From Peribacillus frigoritolerans (GTDB lineage: Bacteria > Bacillota > Bacilli > Bacillales > DSM-1321), in the NCBI GenBank assembly GCA_030562215.1, contig JAUPFL010000001.1, positions 2,902,501-2,966,500 on the forward strand: 64,000 nucleotides of DNA, read 5' to 3'. Shown here in pieces: positions 49,057 through 59,987 of the stretch (positions are counted from its first letter, which is position 1; every line of letters starts with the position of its first letter). The notes under the pieces are model-generated. The model ran no database searches. It was not told where the DNA came from and saw only the letters and a program-made list of their open reading frames with translations. Made by a program: the position numbers and the translations under genes.

Positions 49057-49263
49057 ATGAATCTGAGGATCAAATATAGGCTTTATATCCATGTAGACGG
49101 AAAACTTATTCCAGAACAGTATGACCGATACGAGATACTAAACGTCAGAGAAGGTATAGATCCAAATGATACTAAGGATTACCAAGAGCTTATTAAAAAA
49201 TTGAGTAAGTCGATTAATCGTCCCTTAAATGAATTTGAAATAAAAAACTATGAAACAATGTAA
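49057..49263 (+). CDS. Small conserved-looking protein of unknown function
   Basis: 68 residues, soluble and charged (MNLRIKYRLYIHVDGKLI, NRPLNEFEIKNYETM). AAAGGAGATGGTAAT before the ATG is a strong site, which supports the gene. No family recognised. The 310 bases upstream (48744-49056) hold no other gene. Confidence 0.6.
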   Translation: MNLRIKYRLYIHVDGKLIPEQYDRYEILNVREGIDPNDTKDYQELIKKLSKSINRPLNEFEIKNYETM

Positions 49264-49790
49264 GTGCACCCCTCGTTTTCAATTTTTTCTCATTCATTAG
49301 ACCGAAATTCTTAAAGTTTAAAAGTGTAAAAAATAACAGGAACGCGTTTATATACTGTAGCATGCTATATGAGCCTCCTCCTTATATTAGTAAATGTAAA
49401 TATAAGGAAAGAGGACATTTAAGATCATGCGCAGAATCAGTAGTCTTTTTAGTAGGCTGGATTATAGAAAATGGGTATAAATAATCATCGGGGATCTTTG
49501 TCTACCAAACGCCTTTTAAATGTTTTTCGAATCAAATGTTTAGCAATATTGTTTAGCGCCGTTTAATCTAAAACCTCCAAGGTGATCAGTCCAATTTTTC
49601 TAACCTTTACTAGTAGATTTCTGCGAACGGTCGGAAGTGTCTTGGTTGGGTATATTTTGAAAAAGACCACGATAGAATATGTAATCGATACAACATCTCC
49701 AATTAGCTGCGGTGCTATAGGAATTTCAGCCCTTATCTTGGTAGTTGCCTAGGGAGATGCAATTATGATTGAAGTGCTTGGTGAATAAAT
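49264..49790. other. Gap with a possible gene relic
   Basis: No full gene. About 49570-49747 is open on the + strand (SPIFLTFTSRFLRTVGSVLV, then SCGAIGISALILVVA) and looks like the end of a membrane protein with stops on both sides. A 17-codon ORF with a ribosome binding site begins near 49427. Neither is assigned. Confidence 0.3.
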
Positions 49791-49836
49791 GCGAATTAAG
49801 CGCTCCATTTTTGGGAGCGCTTAATTCGCGTTTTTT
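49791..49836 (+). terminator. Strong intrinsic terminator
   Basis: GCGAATTAAGCGCTCC and its perfect complement GGAGCGCTTAATTCGC pair around ATTTTTG, followed by GTTTTTTC. It probably ended the transcription unit of the relic before it. Confidence 0.85.
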
Positions 49837-50098
49837 CATTAAAGTCATCATCTTGAACAATAATTTAGTCAAAATTATTGATTGATCTGGAATTTTTGGT
49901 TTTTTAAATAGTCGTTGAATCTACTTCACCCTGATGTATAGCATCATATTTCTTTGAAATTTTGCAATAAAAATGCCTTTATTATCCTTGACTTTGAAAT
50001 ATTTATTTCATATTATTGTTTATAATGAAATGAATATTTAAATCCAATCTTTGTATAACTTTATTGGATTAAAAAACACATATAAAAGTGGGGTGATT

Positions 50099-50315
50099 AT
50101 GGGGTTACTTTTTGAGGGGTTAGCTGCTAATGATCATATAAACATTGCAGTTCTGGATGAATTAGCGAAAGCAGAAGTCGTGGTTGTTTATTTTGTATGA
50201 AGGAAATGGAATTAAAGTTACTGGAAAGTATGTTTTTGGCCGAGGCATTTTCATTTGTATACCTTATCTGGCCCTAATCTTCTTAAATTATGGTTGTTTA
50301 ATCAATATTATTTAA
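50099..50315 (+). CDS. Small membrane protein of unknown function, frameshifted
   Basis: ATG after GGGGTGATT starts MGLLFEGLAANDHINIAVLD. The frame stops after 36 codons, but one missing T in TTTT near 50194 gives LYEGNGIKVTGKYVFGRGIF and a hydrophobic end (IPYLALIFLNYGCLINII) to 50315, about 72 residues. No family recognised. Confidence 0.4.
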
Positions 50316-50349
50316 ATGAAAATAATAATTTTTAAAGGGGAAATCAATT

Positions 50350-51722
50350 ATGATCCTGCAAAACAACTCTTTATTATCAGAAAAAACAAATAAATCGGCT
50401 GAACTATTTGAAAAAGCCTGTGAAGTGATTCCAGGCGGTGTTACAGCACATATTAAATACTTCCCGCCACATCCACTAATGATGGAAAAAGGAAAAGGCA
50501 GTAAGTTATATGATGTAGATGGTAATGAATATATCGATTATTTATTATGTTATGGAGCCCTTATTTTAGGTCATGGTCATCAACAGGTATTTGATGCTGT
50601 GACAAAACAAATGATGGAGTCTGGAACTACCATATTTGGTACGCCCCACAAGATGGAAACAACAATGGCGGAAAAATTGGTAGAGTTATATCCTGGTATT
50701 GAAATGGTTCGTTATACGAATTCGGGCTTAGAAGCTACACTTCTTGCGATTCGTACCGCGGTGGCTTATACCGGAAAACCGAAATTGGCGAAGTTTGAAG
50801 GACATTATCATGGAGGATATGATCAAGTATTGGTGAGTGTTAATCCTGATATGGATCAAGCAGGTAACGCAACAGCTCCAAAAGCGGTAGGAGAATCAAG
50901 AGGAATGCCAGATTACTATATTGAAAATACCATCATTCTTCCATTCAATGATTTAGAATCCACCGAAAAGATTTTACGTGCCCATGCTCATGAATTAGCA
51001 GGTGTTATTTTAGAGCCAATTCAAGGAGGGTTCATTCCTGCTGAACAAGAATTTATGGAAGGACTTCGAAGAATAACAGAAGAACTTAATATAGTGCTTA
51101 TTTTCGATGAAGTAAAAACAGGATTCAGGATATCAATTGGGGAGCTCAAAAAGTATATGGCATTAAACCGGATATTACTACCTTAGGAAAAGTACTGGGC
51201 GGCGGATTCCCAGTAGGGGCAATCGGCGGTAAAAAAGAAATAATGATGATTACCTCAGCTAGAGGTGGAAGGGATATTTTAACAGCTGGAGCAGATAATG
51301 CAAATAAACAAAATCCTTTATATCACAGTGGAACATACAATGGTCATCCAACCATATTGGCTGCCGGTTTAGCAACTATTGACTTATTAGAACAAGAAGG
51401 AACAATGGAAGATTTATTTGCTAAGACGCAATCTTTACGTAAGGAACTTGAGAATGTGTATGAAAAACATGGCTTAAACATGCAAACGGTCGGTATGGGA
51501 AGTATCTTTAACATTATCTTAGCCGAAGGTCCGATTAAAAATTATCGTGATATGAGCAGGGCAAATACGAAATCAAGGAAAGAAATTGACTATGAGTTAT
51601 TAAAATTAGGTATTTATACAAAGCCGCTTAATCGTTATTCGATGTCTGTTGTACACACGTATGAAGATATACGTCGAACTGTGGAAGCTCATGACGAAGC
51701 TATTGGGCGGATCCTGAAATAA
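50350..51722 (+). CDS. HemL-like class III aminotransferase/aminomutase, frameshifted
   Basis: A PLP enzyme resembling glutamate-1-semialdehyde aminomutase, about 458 residues. Blocks: ELFEKACEVIPGGVTAHIKY, DVDGNEYIDYLLCYGALILG, VRYTNSGLEATLLAIRTAVA, KFEGHYHGGYDQVLV, LIFDEVKTGFRI and TTLGKVLGGGFPVGAIGG with the PLP lysine. A missing G in GGGG near 51138 splits the frame (SIGGAQKVYGIKP expected). Heme synthesis genes are not nearby; an RpiR regulator, permease and amidase are, so a catabolic aminotransferase role is more likely than heme synthesis. AAAGGGGAAATCAATT precedes the ATG. Confidence 0.8.
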
Positions 51723-51936
51723 TTCAGTTTAGCTAAGTCCTAGATGAAAAGTGAATTATACAAGGCCTGATCAAAGCGATTTTAATTGATCTGGTCTTTT
51801 TTATCCCACGATAATACTTGCAATTAACTTGACAACAAAGGATGAAAAAACCTATTGTTAAAATATAAAACATACAGAAAAGGGTTACACGATACTCCTG
51901 CAATACATAAATATAAATAAAGGGGCGCTCTTTTTA

Positions 51937-52795
51937 ATGTCAAACGTCTATCAAAACATCGCTGGACAAATAGGGGAAATGAGTAAGTCCCACGTGAAAA
52001 TAGCTACATATATATTAGAGAATCAAACGACCGTTCCTTTTTTACAGTTGGAAAATTAGCAAAAATGGCTGGGGTCAGTGATGCCACTGTTGTTCGGTTT
52101 GCAACCTCGCTTGGCTATTCGGGCTATCCAGAGATGCAGCAGTATATGCAAAATTCTGTTAAGCAGCAGCTAACAACGACAGAGCGATTAAAGATGTCCC
52201 AAAAAGTATACAATAAAGAGTCTTCAGGGGTATACGAAGTTTTCCAAGATGATATCGCAAACATAAAATCCACTATGGAGAAATTGGATGAAGATGCTTT
52301 CCATCAAGCGGTGAAATGCTTATTACAGGCGAAAAGGGTATATGTAATCGCAAACCGAAGTGCCACTTCACTGGGTGTGTTTTTGGAGTATTATCTTCAA
52401 ATCGTTCTCAATAATGTGGAACTCCTGCAGTCATTAGAGAATTCATCGGAAAAGTTATATAATTTAAGTGAAAAAGATGTAGTGATTGGTGTCAGTTTTG
52501 ATCGATATACGAAAAGTACCATTCAAATGTTTTCTTTGCAAAGGAAAAAAATGCGACAACAATTGCCATTACTGATAATTTACTCTCACCGCTAATTCCT
52601 CATGCGGACATTCCGTTGACAGCATCCAGTCAGATGCCGAGCTTTATTGACTCTTTTGTTGCACCATTAAGCTTGATCAATGCTTTAATAATGTTTGTCG
52701 GAAAAGAAAAGCAGGAAGATATCCACGATCGATTGGAAGTTTTAGAAGACATCTGGAGTCATTTTGATGTTTTTCAAAGAAAGAAAATGCAATAG
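51937..52795 (+). CDS. RpiR-family regulator, frameshifted twice
   Basis: RpiR/MurR-type repressor of ~286 residues: N-terminal HTH (AKMAGVSDATVVRFATSLGY) and C-terminal SIS domain, which usually binds a sugar phosphate but in the amine-catabolic subgroup other ligands (RVYVIANRSATSLGVFLEYY, EKDVVIGVSFDRYTKSTIQ). Missing T bases near 52037 and 52538 break the frame; the true end is 52795 (VLEDIWSHFDVFQRKKMQ). AAAGGGGCG lies before the ATG. It lies between the aminotransferase gene and the convergent permease gene and probably controls both. Confidence 0.83.
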
Positions 52796-52799
52796 AAAG

Positions 52800-52840
52800 A
52801 AGCCTTGCTTTTCCAATGTGGAAGAGTAAGGCTTTTTATT
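52800..52840. terminator. Terminator between the RpiR and permease genes
   Basis: AAGCCTTGCTTTTCCA and TGGAAGAGTAAGGCTT pair imperfectly, followed by TTTATT. It separates two convergent genes. Confidence 0.6.
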
Positions 52841-52870
52841 GATCCCAATAATACTCTGCCTTAACTTATT

Positions 52871-54270
52871 TCAAAGGAGGCAAATTACTGGATAGTTTAC
52901 TTTTCTCCTCTGCGCTGCTGATATTCTTTTTCCAAAAAAATGAGTCAACACAATGATAACCACAGTTAGTAATAGTGTTGAATAAAGCTGGCTTCTTGTA
53001 GAATCGATAAATGCCATTGAAATTAATATGATGGAAATCCCCAGGATTGTAGCATATGTCAAATATGGGAACAACCACATCTTCACTTTTAGAGCATCAG
53101 GATTTTCTCTTTCTAATTTTTTTCTCATCCTTAACTGAGAAATGGATATAACCAAATAAACTAGTAAAATAATCGCTCCTGATGAATTAACTAGAAACAG
53201 AAAAACTAATTCAGGGGAAACATAACTCATCACTACAGCAATATAAGAAAATAGGGTAGCTGCAAAAACAGCTCTGGCAGGAACGCCTTTATTATTCAAC
53301 TTGCTAAAATATTTAGGGGCATCCCCTTTTTTGCTAAAGAAAAGAGCATTCGGGATGTAGTATATAATCCAGCGTTTAGACATGATAAAACAGCTGTTAA
53401 TACGATGAAATTCATGAGGTGTGCTGCAAAAGGGATACCTAGGTTTTCTAAAACCGCAACAAATGGACTCTGTAATACATTAGCGGAATTCCAAGGAAGC
53501 AATATCACGACTACGGCTATTGAGCCTACATAAAAGATCAGGACACGCCATATTGTACTATTGATAGCTTTAGAGACGGACTTAACAGGATCCTTTGATT
53601 CTGCTGCTGCAATAGTGGCTACTTCTGTACCGGCAAAAGAGAAAAATACAGTGATGACTCCCACAAAAACGGAACTTATTCCATTAGGGAAAAATCCCCC
53701 ATTTTGCACAAGGTTTGATACGCCAACCACCGATGATTCCCCTGAAAATCCGAATATATAAGATACTCCCAATATTAAAAAGGCGATAATGCTCGCTACT
53801 TTAATCATGGCAAACCAATATTCGAATTCTCCAAATGACTTCACTGAATAAATATTTGTCAAAGTCAGTGCGATTGTCAAGGCCAAAGCAAGAAACCATA
53901 AAGGAATGCCTGGATACCACATATTGATGATAGCTGCTCCTGCAATGGCTTCAATGGCAATGACGACAACCCATTGAAACCAATAAAGCCATCCAACTGT
54001 TGTACCAGCCCAAGGGCCAATTGCGTCTCGGGCATATTCTGAAAAGGAACCGCTTGATGGATTGGAAGTGGCCATTTCACCAAGGCTCTTCATGATCAAG
54101 AAAACTAAAACACCGGCAATTACATAAGAAACCAAGATGCCAGGCCCGACCTTATGTATTGCAGCACCACTACCTACAAAAAGACCTGCTCCAATGACTC
54201 CTCCGATAGCTATCATTGACATGTGACGAGAACTGAGTGATTGTTCTAATTCATTCTGTTGTTTTTTCAT
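52871..54270 (-). CDS. Amino acid permease (APC family, GabP/RocE-like), frameshifted
   Basis: 12-TM amino acid:H+ symporter of the AAT subfamily, about 467 residues. N-terminal signature RHMSMIAIGGVIGAGLFVGS, then SFSEYARDAIGPWAGTTVGW, FFSFAGTEVATIAAAESKDP and SAINSTIWR-like loop KAINSTIWRVLIFYVGSIAV. A missing G in GGGG near 53322 breaks the frame (KKGDAPKYFSKLNNKGVPAR). The last few residues are uncertain because of a further possible shift near 52935. CAGGGAGGTCTTAC precedes ATG 54270. Likely imports the amine or amino acid used by the neighbouring aminotransferase and amidase. Confidence 0.87.
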
Positions 54271-54498
54271 GTAAGACCTCCCTGAAAAAATGTTGTGTAA
54301 AAGTTTACAAATACCCAAACCGAAACTGGATTGATTATAGTTTACACAATTTTTAGATTTTTTGAAATAAAAGATTCAAAATAATATGTAAAAAGAAATA
54401 ATATTTGCGTAATTTAAAAAAATAAAATATTATGATATTAAATACAGGTTTCTAAAAAATCTGATAATTTTTCATTTGTAGAAAAGGATGTGCTTTTG

Positions 54499-55290
54499 AT
54501 GGTTAAGGTTGCTGCAGTCCAATTACAATCTATCCCTGGAGAAAGGGATAAAAATATTGAAAATTGTATAGAAATGGTTGAAGAGGCGGCTAAACAAGGA
54601 GCTGAATTAATCGTATTACCTGAACTTTGGGTGAGTGGTTACTATTTATCGAAGGAGCAATTCCAATCGTTGCAAGAGGTTCCGACTGGAGAGACCGTTT
54701 CATTATTTCAAAAGCTCGCAATAGAGTTAAAAGTAATGCTCATCGTACCATTTGTTGAGGGAGAAAATGGAGACCTTTACATATCCTTAGTTGTAATTGA
54801 GTCAACAGGGGAAGTCATTGCCACTTACCGAAAATCATTTTTATGGGGAAGAGAGAAGGAAATATTCACTCCTGGTGAGAAAGTCTATCATGCAATTGAA
54901 ACATCAAAAGGAAAAATAGGCGTTCTTATTTGTGCTGATATTGAATTTCCTGAACCAAGCCGAATCCTAGCTCTTCAAGGTGCAGAACTTATAATCGTTC
55001 CTTCAGTATGGAGTTACGGAGCAGAAACAAGATGGGATATTCAACTTCCTGCGCGCGCACTCGATAATACGGTTTATATTCTTGGCGTAAACACGGTAAA
55101 TGAGGGAAGCTGCGGAAAGAGTAAACTTATTGCTCCGAATGGTAAGGTCCTTTGTCAAGCATCAAGATCGGAACAGAGTATTCTAATTCATGATGTAGAT
55201 TTTTCAATTATATCCGAGGTACGAAAAGAGGTTCCATATCTTGATGATTTAGACAAGAAATTGTGGCCAAATGCTTCGTTATTTGAATAA
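54499..55290 (+). CDS. Nitrilase-superfamily carbon-nitrogen hydrolase
   Basis: 263 residues, complete. The catalytic triad is visible: Glu42 (VLPELW), Lys112 (YRKSFLW) and Cys145 (VLICADIEFPE). The family hydrolyses amides, N-carbamoyl groups or nitriles; this branch is like omega-amidase and aliphatic amidases rather than true nitrilases. It is divergent from the permease. Together with the class III aminotransferase it could form an omega-amidase type route, but that is inference. ATG 54499 is preceded by AAAGGATGTGCTTTTG; GTG 54490 is an in-frame alternative. Confidence 0.88.
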   Translation: MVKVAAVQLQSIPGERDKNIENCIEMVEEAAKQGAELIVLPELWVSGYYLSKEQFQSLQEVPTGETVSLFQKLAIELKVMLIVPFVEGENGDLYISLVVIESTGEVIATYRKSFLWGREKEIFTPGEKVYHAIETSKGKIGVLICADIEFPEPSRILALQGAELIIVPSVWSYGAETRWDIQLPARALDNTVYILGVNTVNEGSCGKSKLIAPNGKVLCQASRSEQSILIHDVDFSIISEVRKEVPYLDDLDKKLWPNASLFE

Positions 55291-55781
55291 GAAAAATAGT
55301 TTTTCCCAAAATTCATTAAACATTATGTGGGTGTATAACTATAATTTTATAAAAGTTTATTAAAATCCATTTTTCATTATTAAATGATAAATGGATTTTT
55401 TGTTTTTTTGAAATATAAACAAAATGATTTTTGAACCATGAATCGGCTATCTAGATCCAACAAAAAAGTACATACTAGTGCCGATGTTGCCAAACGATTG
55501 GTTTCTTTTGACCAGTGCCGAATCCCTTGAGGCATAATAAAAATTATTCGAAAATTAAGGTTCCTAAGAGATCCGCTTTTGGTCAAGAGGTTAAGGAGGA
55601 AGCTGGATACCATTGTGGACTGCCATTCTGGATAACTAGTCCATTAATAGAAAAAGAAAAACGAGTGTTGGCCTTCACGAAGTTCTGTACTTAAAGGCCT
55701 TCTAAAGGTCAATGTTTTGTTTTCTTTATAACTACTGTAATCACAATATTAGTTTTTTAATGGGGAAAAATCAGAAAATTA
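55291..55781. other. Gap with a possible HNH-like fragment
   Basis: No full gene. About 55550-55695 is open on the + strand (KVPKRSAFGQEVKEEAGYHC...). The segment EVKEEAGYHC faintly resembles the start of HNH nuclease domains, but the cysteine/histidine core is absent. No other feature. Confidence 0.25.
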
Positions 55782-55830
55782 TTGTTTTTCTGAAATATAC
55801 GTTTTATAATTTACCTAATAAACGTTAGGT
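55782..55830 (+). promoter_or_regulatory. Promoter and palindromic operator of the TetR gene
   Basis: TTGTTT (55782-55787), 17-base spacer, TATAAT (55805-55810), then ACCTAA-N6-TTAGGT (55813-55830) just before the start codon. The palindrome over the start of transcription is the usual autoregulatory TetR layout. Confidence 0.65.
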
Positions 55831-55839
55831 GGGGATGAA

Positions 55840-56447
55840 TTGAAAAGGCAAGAATTAATAGATGCAGCTCTTTTGCATTATTCACTACATGGATATCAAG
55901 GAGCTACCATGAAGAAGATTGCGGATGAAGTGGGAATAAAACCAGCATCCATTTATTTTTTTATAAAAACAAAGAGGAATTATTTATCGCTGCATTTCAA
56001 CATTTACTTGATAACCATTTAGCTGAAATGAAACGAATTTTAGCGGCAACAAGTTCACGATCTGTTGATCGGATTTTTAGTGAAATGCTTCACGGGATCG
56101 TTAAGTATCACAAAGATGATGAGCAAGGGACTATGGCGTATATATCATTGGTTACATCACCCATTCCGGAAATTAAATTATATTTACAAAAGTATTTGTT
56201 GCATTTTAATGATTGGTTGGTTAGTTCACTTGAGGATTTATTGAGGCAGAGTTATCCGAGCCTTTCTACTGAAGAAGTTGACCAAATCATAAAGCAATTT
56301 GTTCTACTCGGGAATGGATTATTCTGGGGTATAAACTTGTATGAGGGACAAGATTTAATGGAACAAGTTCAGATTACAGATCGATTCATCAGCTCCATGT
56401 TTAGAGATATAGAGAGAAAATTTGGGCCTCCGTCCAAAAGTGAATAA
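55840..56447 (+). CDS. TetR-family regulator, frameshifted
   Basis: About 202 residues. N-terminal HTH: LIDAALLHYSLHGYQGATMK, KIADEVGIKPASIYFFYKNK (typical recognition helix, reading through a missing T near 55963), ELFIAAFQHLL; C-terminal ligand domain with GNGLFWGINLYEGQDLME, as in the YsiA/Tet_C_11-like groups. TTG 55840 follows GGTGGGGATGAA. It heads a cluster with racemase, permease and hydantoinase-type genes and probably represses it and itself. Confidence 0.83.
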
Positions 56448-56674
56448 CCAAAAGGAAGTTAATGTCTAAGGGGAACATATGAAAGTCTTTAAAGCTTTAT
56501 TTTCAAATATGGAAAAGTAAGAAGATACTCACAGTTTGAAATAATGAGAATGTGAAGTCAAATAACGGAAGAAATGGAATGATTACCTAAAAGGGGGTGA
56601 TAGAAATAATAAAAACATGACAAAGAAATAAAATTGGTTTAGCAGGTCTAATAAAAATAAAGGAGTGTATTCCA

Positions 56675-57400
56675 ATTAAAATTAAAGTAATCATGCCGGT
56701 TATATCGGATATTTTTAATGAAGAAATTAGAAGAGAGATTAAATCTTATGTTTCCGAAAACACCGAAGTAGGAGTTTGCAATCTTGATTATGGACCTGAA
56801 TCAATTGAAAGCGAATATGATGAAGCACTATGTATACCGAATTTCCTGGAAAAAGCAAAGCAGGCTGAAGAAGAGGGGTATCAGGGTGTAATTAGTGATT
56901 GTTTTGGAGATCCAGGTGTGAAGCCTGCAAGAGAAATATTGGATATCCCAGTTGTTGGACCGTGTGAGTCTTCCATGCTTGTTGCGAGCTCATTAGCAAA
57001 ATCCTTTTCTATTGTGACGGTGCTGCCCAATGTTGTGCCTATGATTGAAAACATAAGCAAAACTCTAGGTGTAGATGGGAATGTCGCCTCAATTAGATAT
57101 GTAAATATTCCTGTTCTAGAAGTTCAAGACAAGGAAAAGTTAAAGAGTGCATTGTTTGAAGAAATGATAAAGGCGATTGAACATGACAATGCCCATGCTT
57201 TAGTGTTAGGTTGTACAGGCTTTATGGGTGTTGCAGCGGAGCTTCAGGAACGATTGTCGCAAAAGGGTTATGATGTTCCGGTTATCGATCCCGCATTTGC
57301 AGCTACAAAGATGCTTGAAATTTTAATTGCTATGGGGGTTAAACAAAGCCGCTTGACCTACATGACGCCCCCTTCCAAACAGAGAGTAAAAGGTTCATAA
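56675..57400 (+). CDS. Asp/Glu/hydantoin racemase family protein, probable ATT start
   Basis: About 241 residues, cofactor-independent two-cysteine racemase fold. First catalytic cysteine in GVISDCFGDPGVKPARE, second in ALVLGCTGFMGVAAEL; both present. Relatives racemise hydantoins, aspartate or glutamate, or act as maleate isomerases. The family start is (M)KIKVIxPV; here KIKVIMPVISDIF begins after ATT 56675, 9 bases downstream of AAAGGAG, while ATG 56693 would cut off the first beta strand. So ATT (or a misread ATG) is the likely start. Confidence 0.83.
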   Translation: MKIKVIMPVISDIFNEEIRREIKSYVSENTEVGVCNLDYGPESIESEYDEALCIPNFLEKAKQAEEEGYQGVISDCFGDPGVKPAREILDIPVVGPCESSMLVASSLAKSFSIVTVLPNVVPMIENISKTLGVDGNVASIRYVNIPVLEVQDKEKLKSALFEEMIKAIEHDNAHALVLGCTGFMGVAAELQERLSQKGYDVPVIDPAFAATKMLEILIAMGVKQSRLTYMTPPSKQRVKGS

Positions 57401-57547
57401 ACTTTTTCAAGAAAAAGAAAACACCGACTCTTGTAAGGTTAATTAACGGAATATTCAGGATATTGAACATTCAAGAGAGCTTTAATAAGGCAGGGAAATC
57501 TCCAAGTCAATCGATAAAGTTAAGGAGAAATTCATAGGGGTGAATTT

Positions 57548-58867
57548 ATGGAAGATAATACAAAGTTGGGCGACGATTACTCTCTATCTAGAGTTCCGCA
57601 AAATGCGAGATTGCCAATGTGGGATATCATGATTGTCCGGGTGGGTGCCCTAGCTACACTTTCTCAATTTATGCTTGGTGCAGCATTAGGATACGGAATG
57701 ACTTTTTGGCAGGCGTTTTGGGCCATGATGTTTGGAAGTGTCATTTTACAAGTTATAAGTTTCCTAATCGGTTATGCCGGTGCACGTGAAGGCCTTTCAA
57801 CCAGTCTTTTGTCGCGTTGGACAGGATTCGGCAGGTATGGTTCGAGTATCATTGGCGCGGTCATTGCTTTTTGTACAATAGGCTGGTTTGGAGTGCAGAA
57901 CACTGTTTTTGCTAATGGTTTGGTGGAAGCTGCCGACGGTAAATTGACCCTCCCAATTGCAGCTGCCATTACAGGATTAAGCGTAACTGTACTGGTTATA
58001 TTTGGTTTTAAACTATTGAGCATGACAGCCAAAATTACCGTTCCTGCCTTTCTATTAGTGGTAGGGATTGGCATTTATCAAGTTCTCAATGATCATTCCA
58101 TTTTAAGTTTAATGGGAACGCCTCCTCCAGGAGAAAGTCTTTCTCTGGGCGTTGGTGCAACAATGGTTGCTGGAGGATTCATTATTGGTGCCGTAATCAC
58201 ACCTGACTTCAGTCGGTTTGCCAGAAACGGCAAGGATGTTTTTTGGATGACTACCATTGGTACATTAGTGGGTGAACTTGGTGTAGGGATGATCGCTGTG
58301 TTAATGGCCCATGCAGCAAAAACGAGCGATGTTGTCAGCATCATGCTGCAAACGTCTGGCTGGCTTGGCGCTGCAGTTGTCGTTTTTTCCACAGTGAAAA
58401 TTAATAACGTAAATTTATATTCCTCTTCTCTTGGCTTTACTCATATTTTCGATTCTGTTTTTAAGGTCAAGATGAATCGAGGACTCGTTACACTTGTAAT
58501 TGGTGTTATCGGAACTTTGCTTTCCATAATGGGTATTCTCGATAGATTTGTAGACTTCCTTGTTTTACTTGGAATCATGATACCTCCAATAGCCGGAATT
58601 ATGGTGGTTGATTATTTCGTGCTGAAAACGTATCGAAAAGCTCTTGATGAAAGCAGAGAGAAAGGAACATTGCCATCTGAGCCCGAAAAATTGAATCCAG
58701 TTACATTAGTTGCCTGGGCAGCAGGATTTGCAAGCGGCTATTTTATTACAGTTGGCATACCATCTATCAATTCCCTTTTAATAAGCGGAATTATCTATTA
58801 CGCAGGTGTGTTATTAATTAAATCTATCAAAGGGAAAAAAGAGAATAGGGATCATATCGCATCATAA
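57548..58867 (+). CDS. NCS1-family cytosine/purine/hydantoin permease (CodB-like)
   Basis: 439 residues, complete, 12 TM segments; Na+ or H+ symporter for nucleobases or related rings such as hydantoins and allantoin. Blocks: RLPMWDIMIVRVGALATLSQ, GLSTSLLSRWTGFGRYGSSI, TIGWFGVQNTVFANGL, ITPDFSRFARNGKDVFWMTT, NNVNLYSSSLGFTHIF. CATAGGGGTGAATTT lies before the ATG. It is the only transporter in this cluster and so the best hint of its substrate. Confidence 0.9.
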   Translation: MEDNTKLGDDYSLSRVPQNARLPMWDIMIVRVGALATLSQFMLGAALGYGMTFWQAFWAMMFGSVILQVISFLIGYAGAREGLSTSLLSRWTGFGRYGSSIIGAVIAFCTIGWFGVQNTVFANGLVEAADGKLTLPIAAAITGLSVTVLVIFGFKLLSMTAKITVPAFLLVVGIGIYQVLNDHSILSLMGTPPPGESLSLGVGATMVAGGFIIGAVITPDFSRFARNGKDVFWMTTIGTLVGELGVGMIAVLMAHAAKTSDVVSIMLQTSGWLGAAVVVFSTVKINNVNLYSSSLGFTHIFDSVFKVKMNRGLVTLVIGVIGTLLSIMGILDRFVDFLVLLGIMIPPIAGIMVVDYFVLKTYRKALDESREKGTLPSEPEKLNPVTLVAWAAGFASGYFITVGIPSINSLLISGIIYYAGVLLIKSIKGKKENRDHIAS

Positions 58868-58893
58868 TTTTTGAAATCGGGGGTTTTGAGAAA

Positions 58894-59987
58894 ATGAGGA
58901 AATTAGGTAAACAGGAAATTGAAGATATAGCAGTAGGTGCGGCTTTACTCGGAACAGGCGGAGGAGGTGATCCTTACATTGGTAAACTAATGGCTTTACA
59001 GGCAATTGAAGAATACGGGGAAATCACATTGTTGGATGTAGAAGAAGTTCCTGATGACGCATTAGTAGTACCTTCCGCAATGATGGGAGCACCGACGGTT
59101 ATGTTGGAAAAAGCTCCAAGCGGTGAAGAAGCAACAGCAGCTTTCGAAAACCTAGAATCTTATTTGGGAAAAAGATTTTTGCAACGATGCCGATTGAAGC
59201 AGGCGGAGTGAATTCGATGGTGCCCCTTGCACTTGCTGCAAAGCTTGGCTTGCCTGTGGTGGATGTTGATGGGATGGGGAGAGCATTCCCGGAATTGCAA
59301 ATGGTCACTTTTTATTTGGACGGAATTGCTGCTACTCCGATGGTGCTTGCGGATGAGAAAGGCAATACTTCACTGCTCTCAACCATAAACAATGTCTGGA
59401 CAGAGAGGATTGCCCGTGCAGCAACGATTGAAATGGGCGGTTCCACAATGACAGCGATTTATCCAATGACAGGAAAGAATATTAAGGAAAGCGGAATTAG
59501 AAATATACTGAGCTTAGAAGAACAAATCGGCAAGACAATCAGGCTTGCAAAGCAAAATAATGTTGATCCAATAAAAGAAGTGTTGAATAAGGCAGACGGG
59601 TTTGAATTGTTCCGTGGAAAAGTGAGTGATATCAACCGCAAGACAGAATCGGGATTTGCCAGAGGTGTGGCAACATTTGAGGGAATCAATGAGTATAAGG
59701 GAGAAAAACTCGAGGTGCGATTCCAAAATGAGCATTTAATTGCACAAACAGAAGAACGCTTGCTTTGTGTCACTCCAGATTTGATTGCCGTGCTTGATGC
59801 AGAAACAGGCTTGCCGATCACTACTGAAGGGATCAGATATGGAGCAAGATGCGTGGTAATCGGAATGCCATGCCATCCAAAGTGGAGAACGGAAAAGGGA
59901 ATTGAAGCGGTTGGTCCAAAATACTTTGGTTATGAAGTCGGTTATGTTCCTGTTGAGCAACTAATGAAAAAAGGAGGGCTAGTATAA
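58894..59987 (+). CDS. DUF917 protein, frameshifted
   Basis: About 364 residues of the DUF917 (S-methyl-thiohydantoin-like N-terminal) family, which is found next to hydantoinase/oxoprolinase genes and lacks a firmly known reaction. Blocks: EDIAVGAALLGTGGGGDPYI, PSAMMGAPTVMLEKAPSG, MPIEAGGVNSMVPLALAAKL, VVDVDGMGRAFPELQMVTF and VVIGMPCHPKWRTEKGIEAV. A missing A in an A run near 59170 breaks the frame (GKKIFATMPIEAGG). Its TAA overlaps the next ATG (TAATG), so the two are translationally coupled. Confidence 0.87.

Noticed and set aside
50350-51722. Heme biosynthesis gene hemL
   Set aside because: The sequence is of the glutamate-semialdehyde aminomutase type, but the neighbours are a regulator, permease and amidase rather than heme genes, so I did not use the hemL symbol.
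55550-55695. HNH endonuclease fragment
   Set aside because: Only a short EVKEEAGYHC-like resemblance is present and the metal-binding core is missing.
57772-58392. Minus-strand ORFs of about 100 codons opposite the NCS1 permease
   Set aside because: They are antisense shadows of a membrane protein gene, with no start signals.
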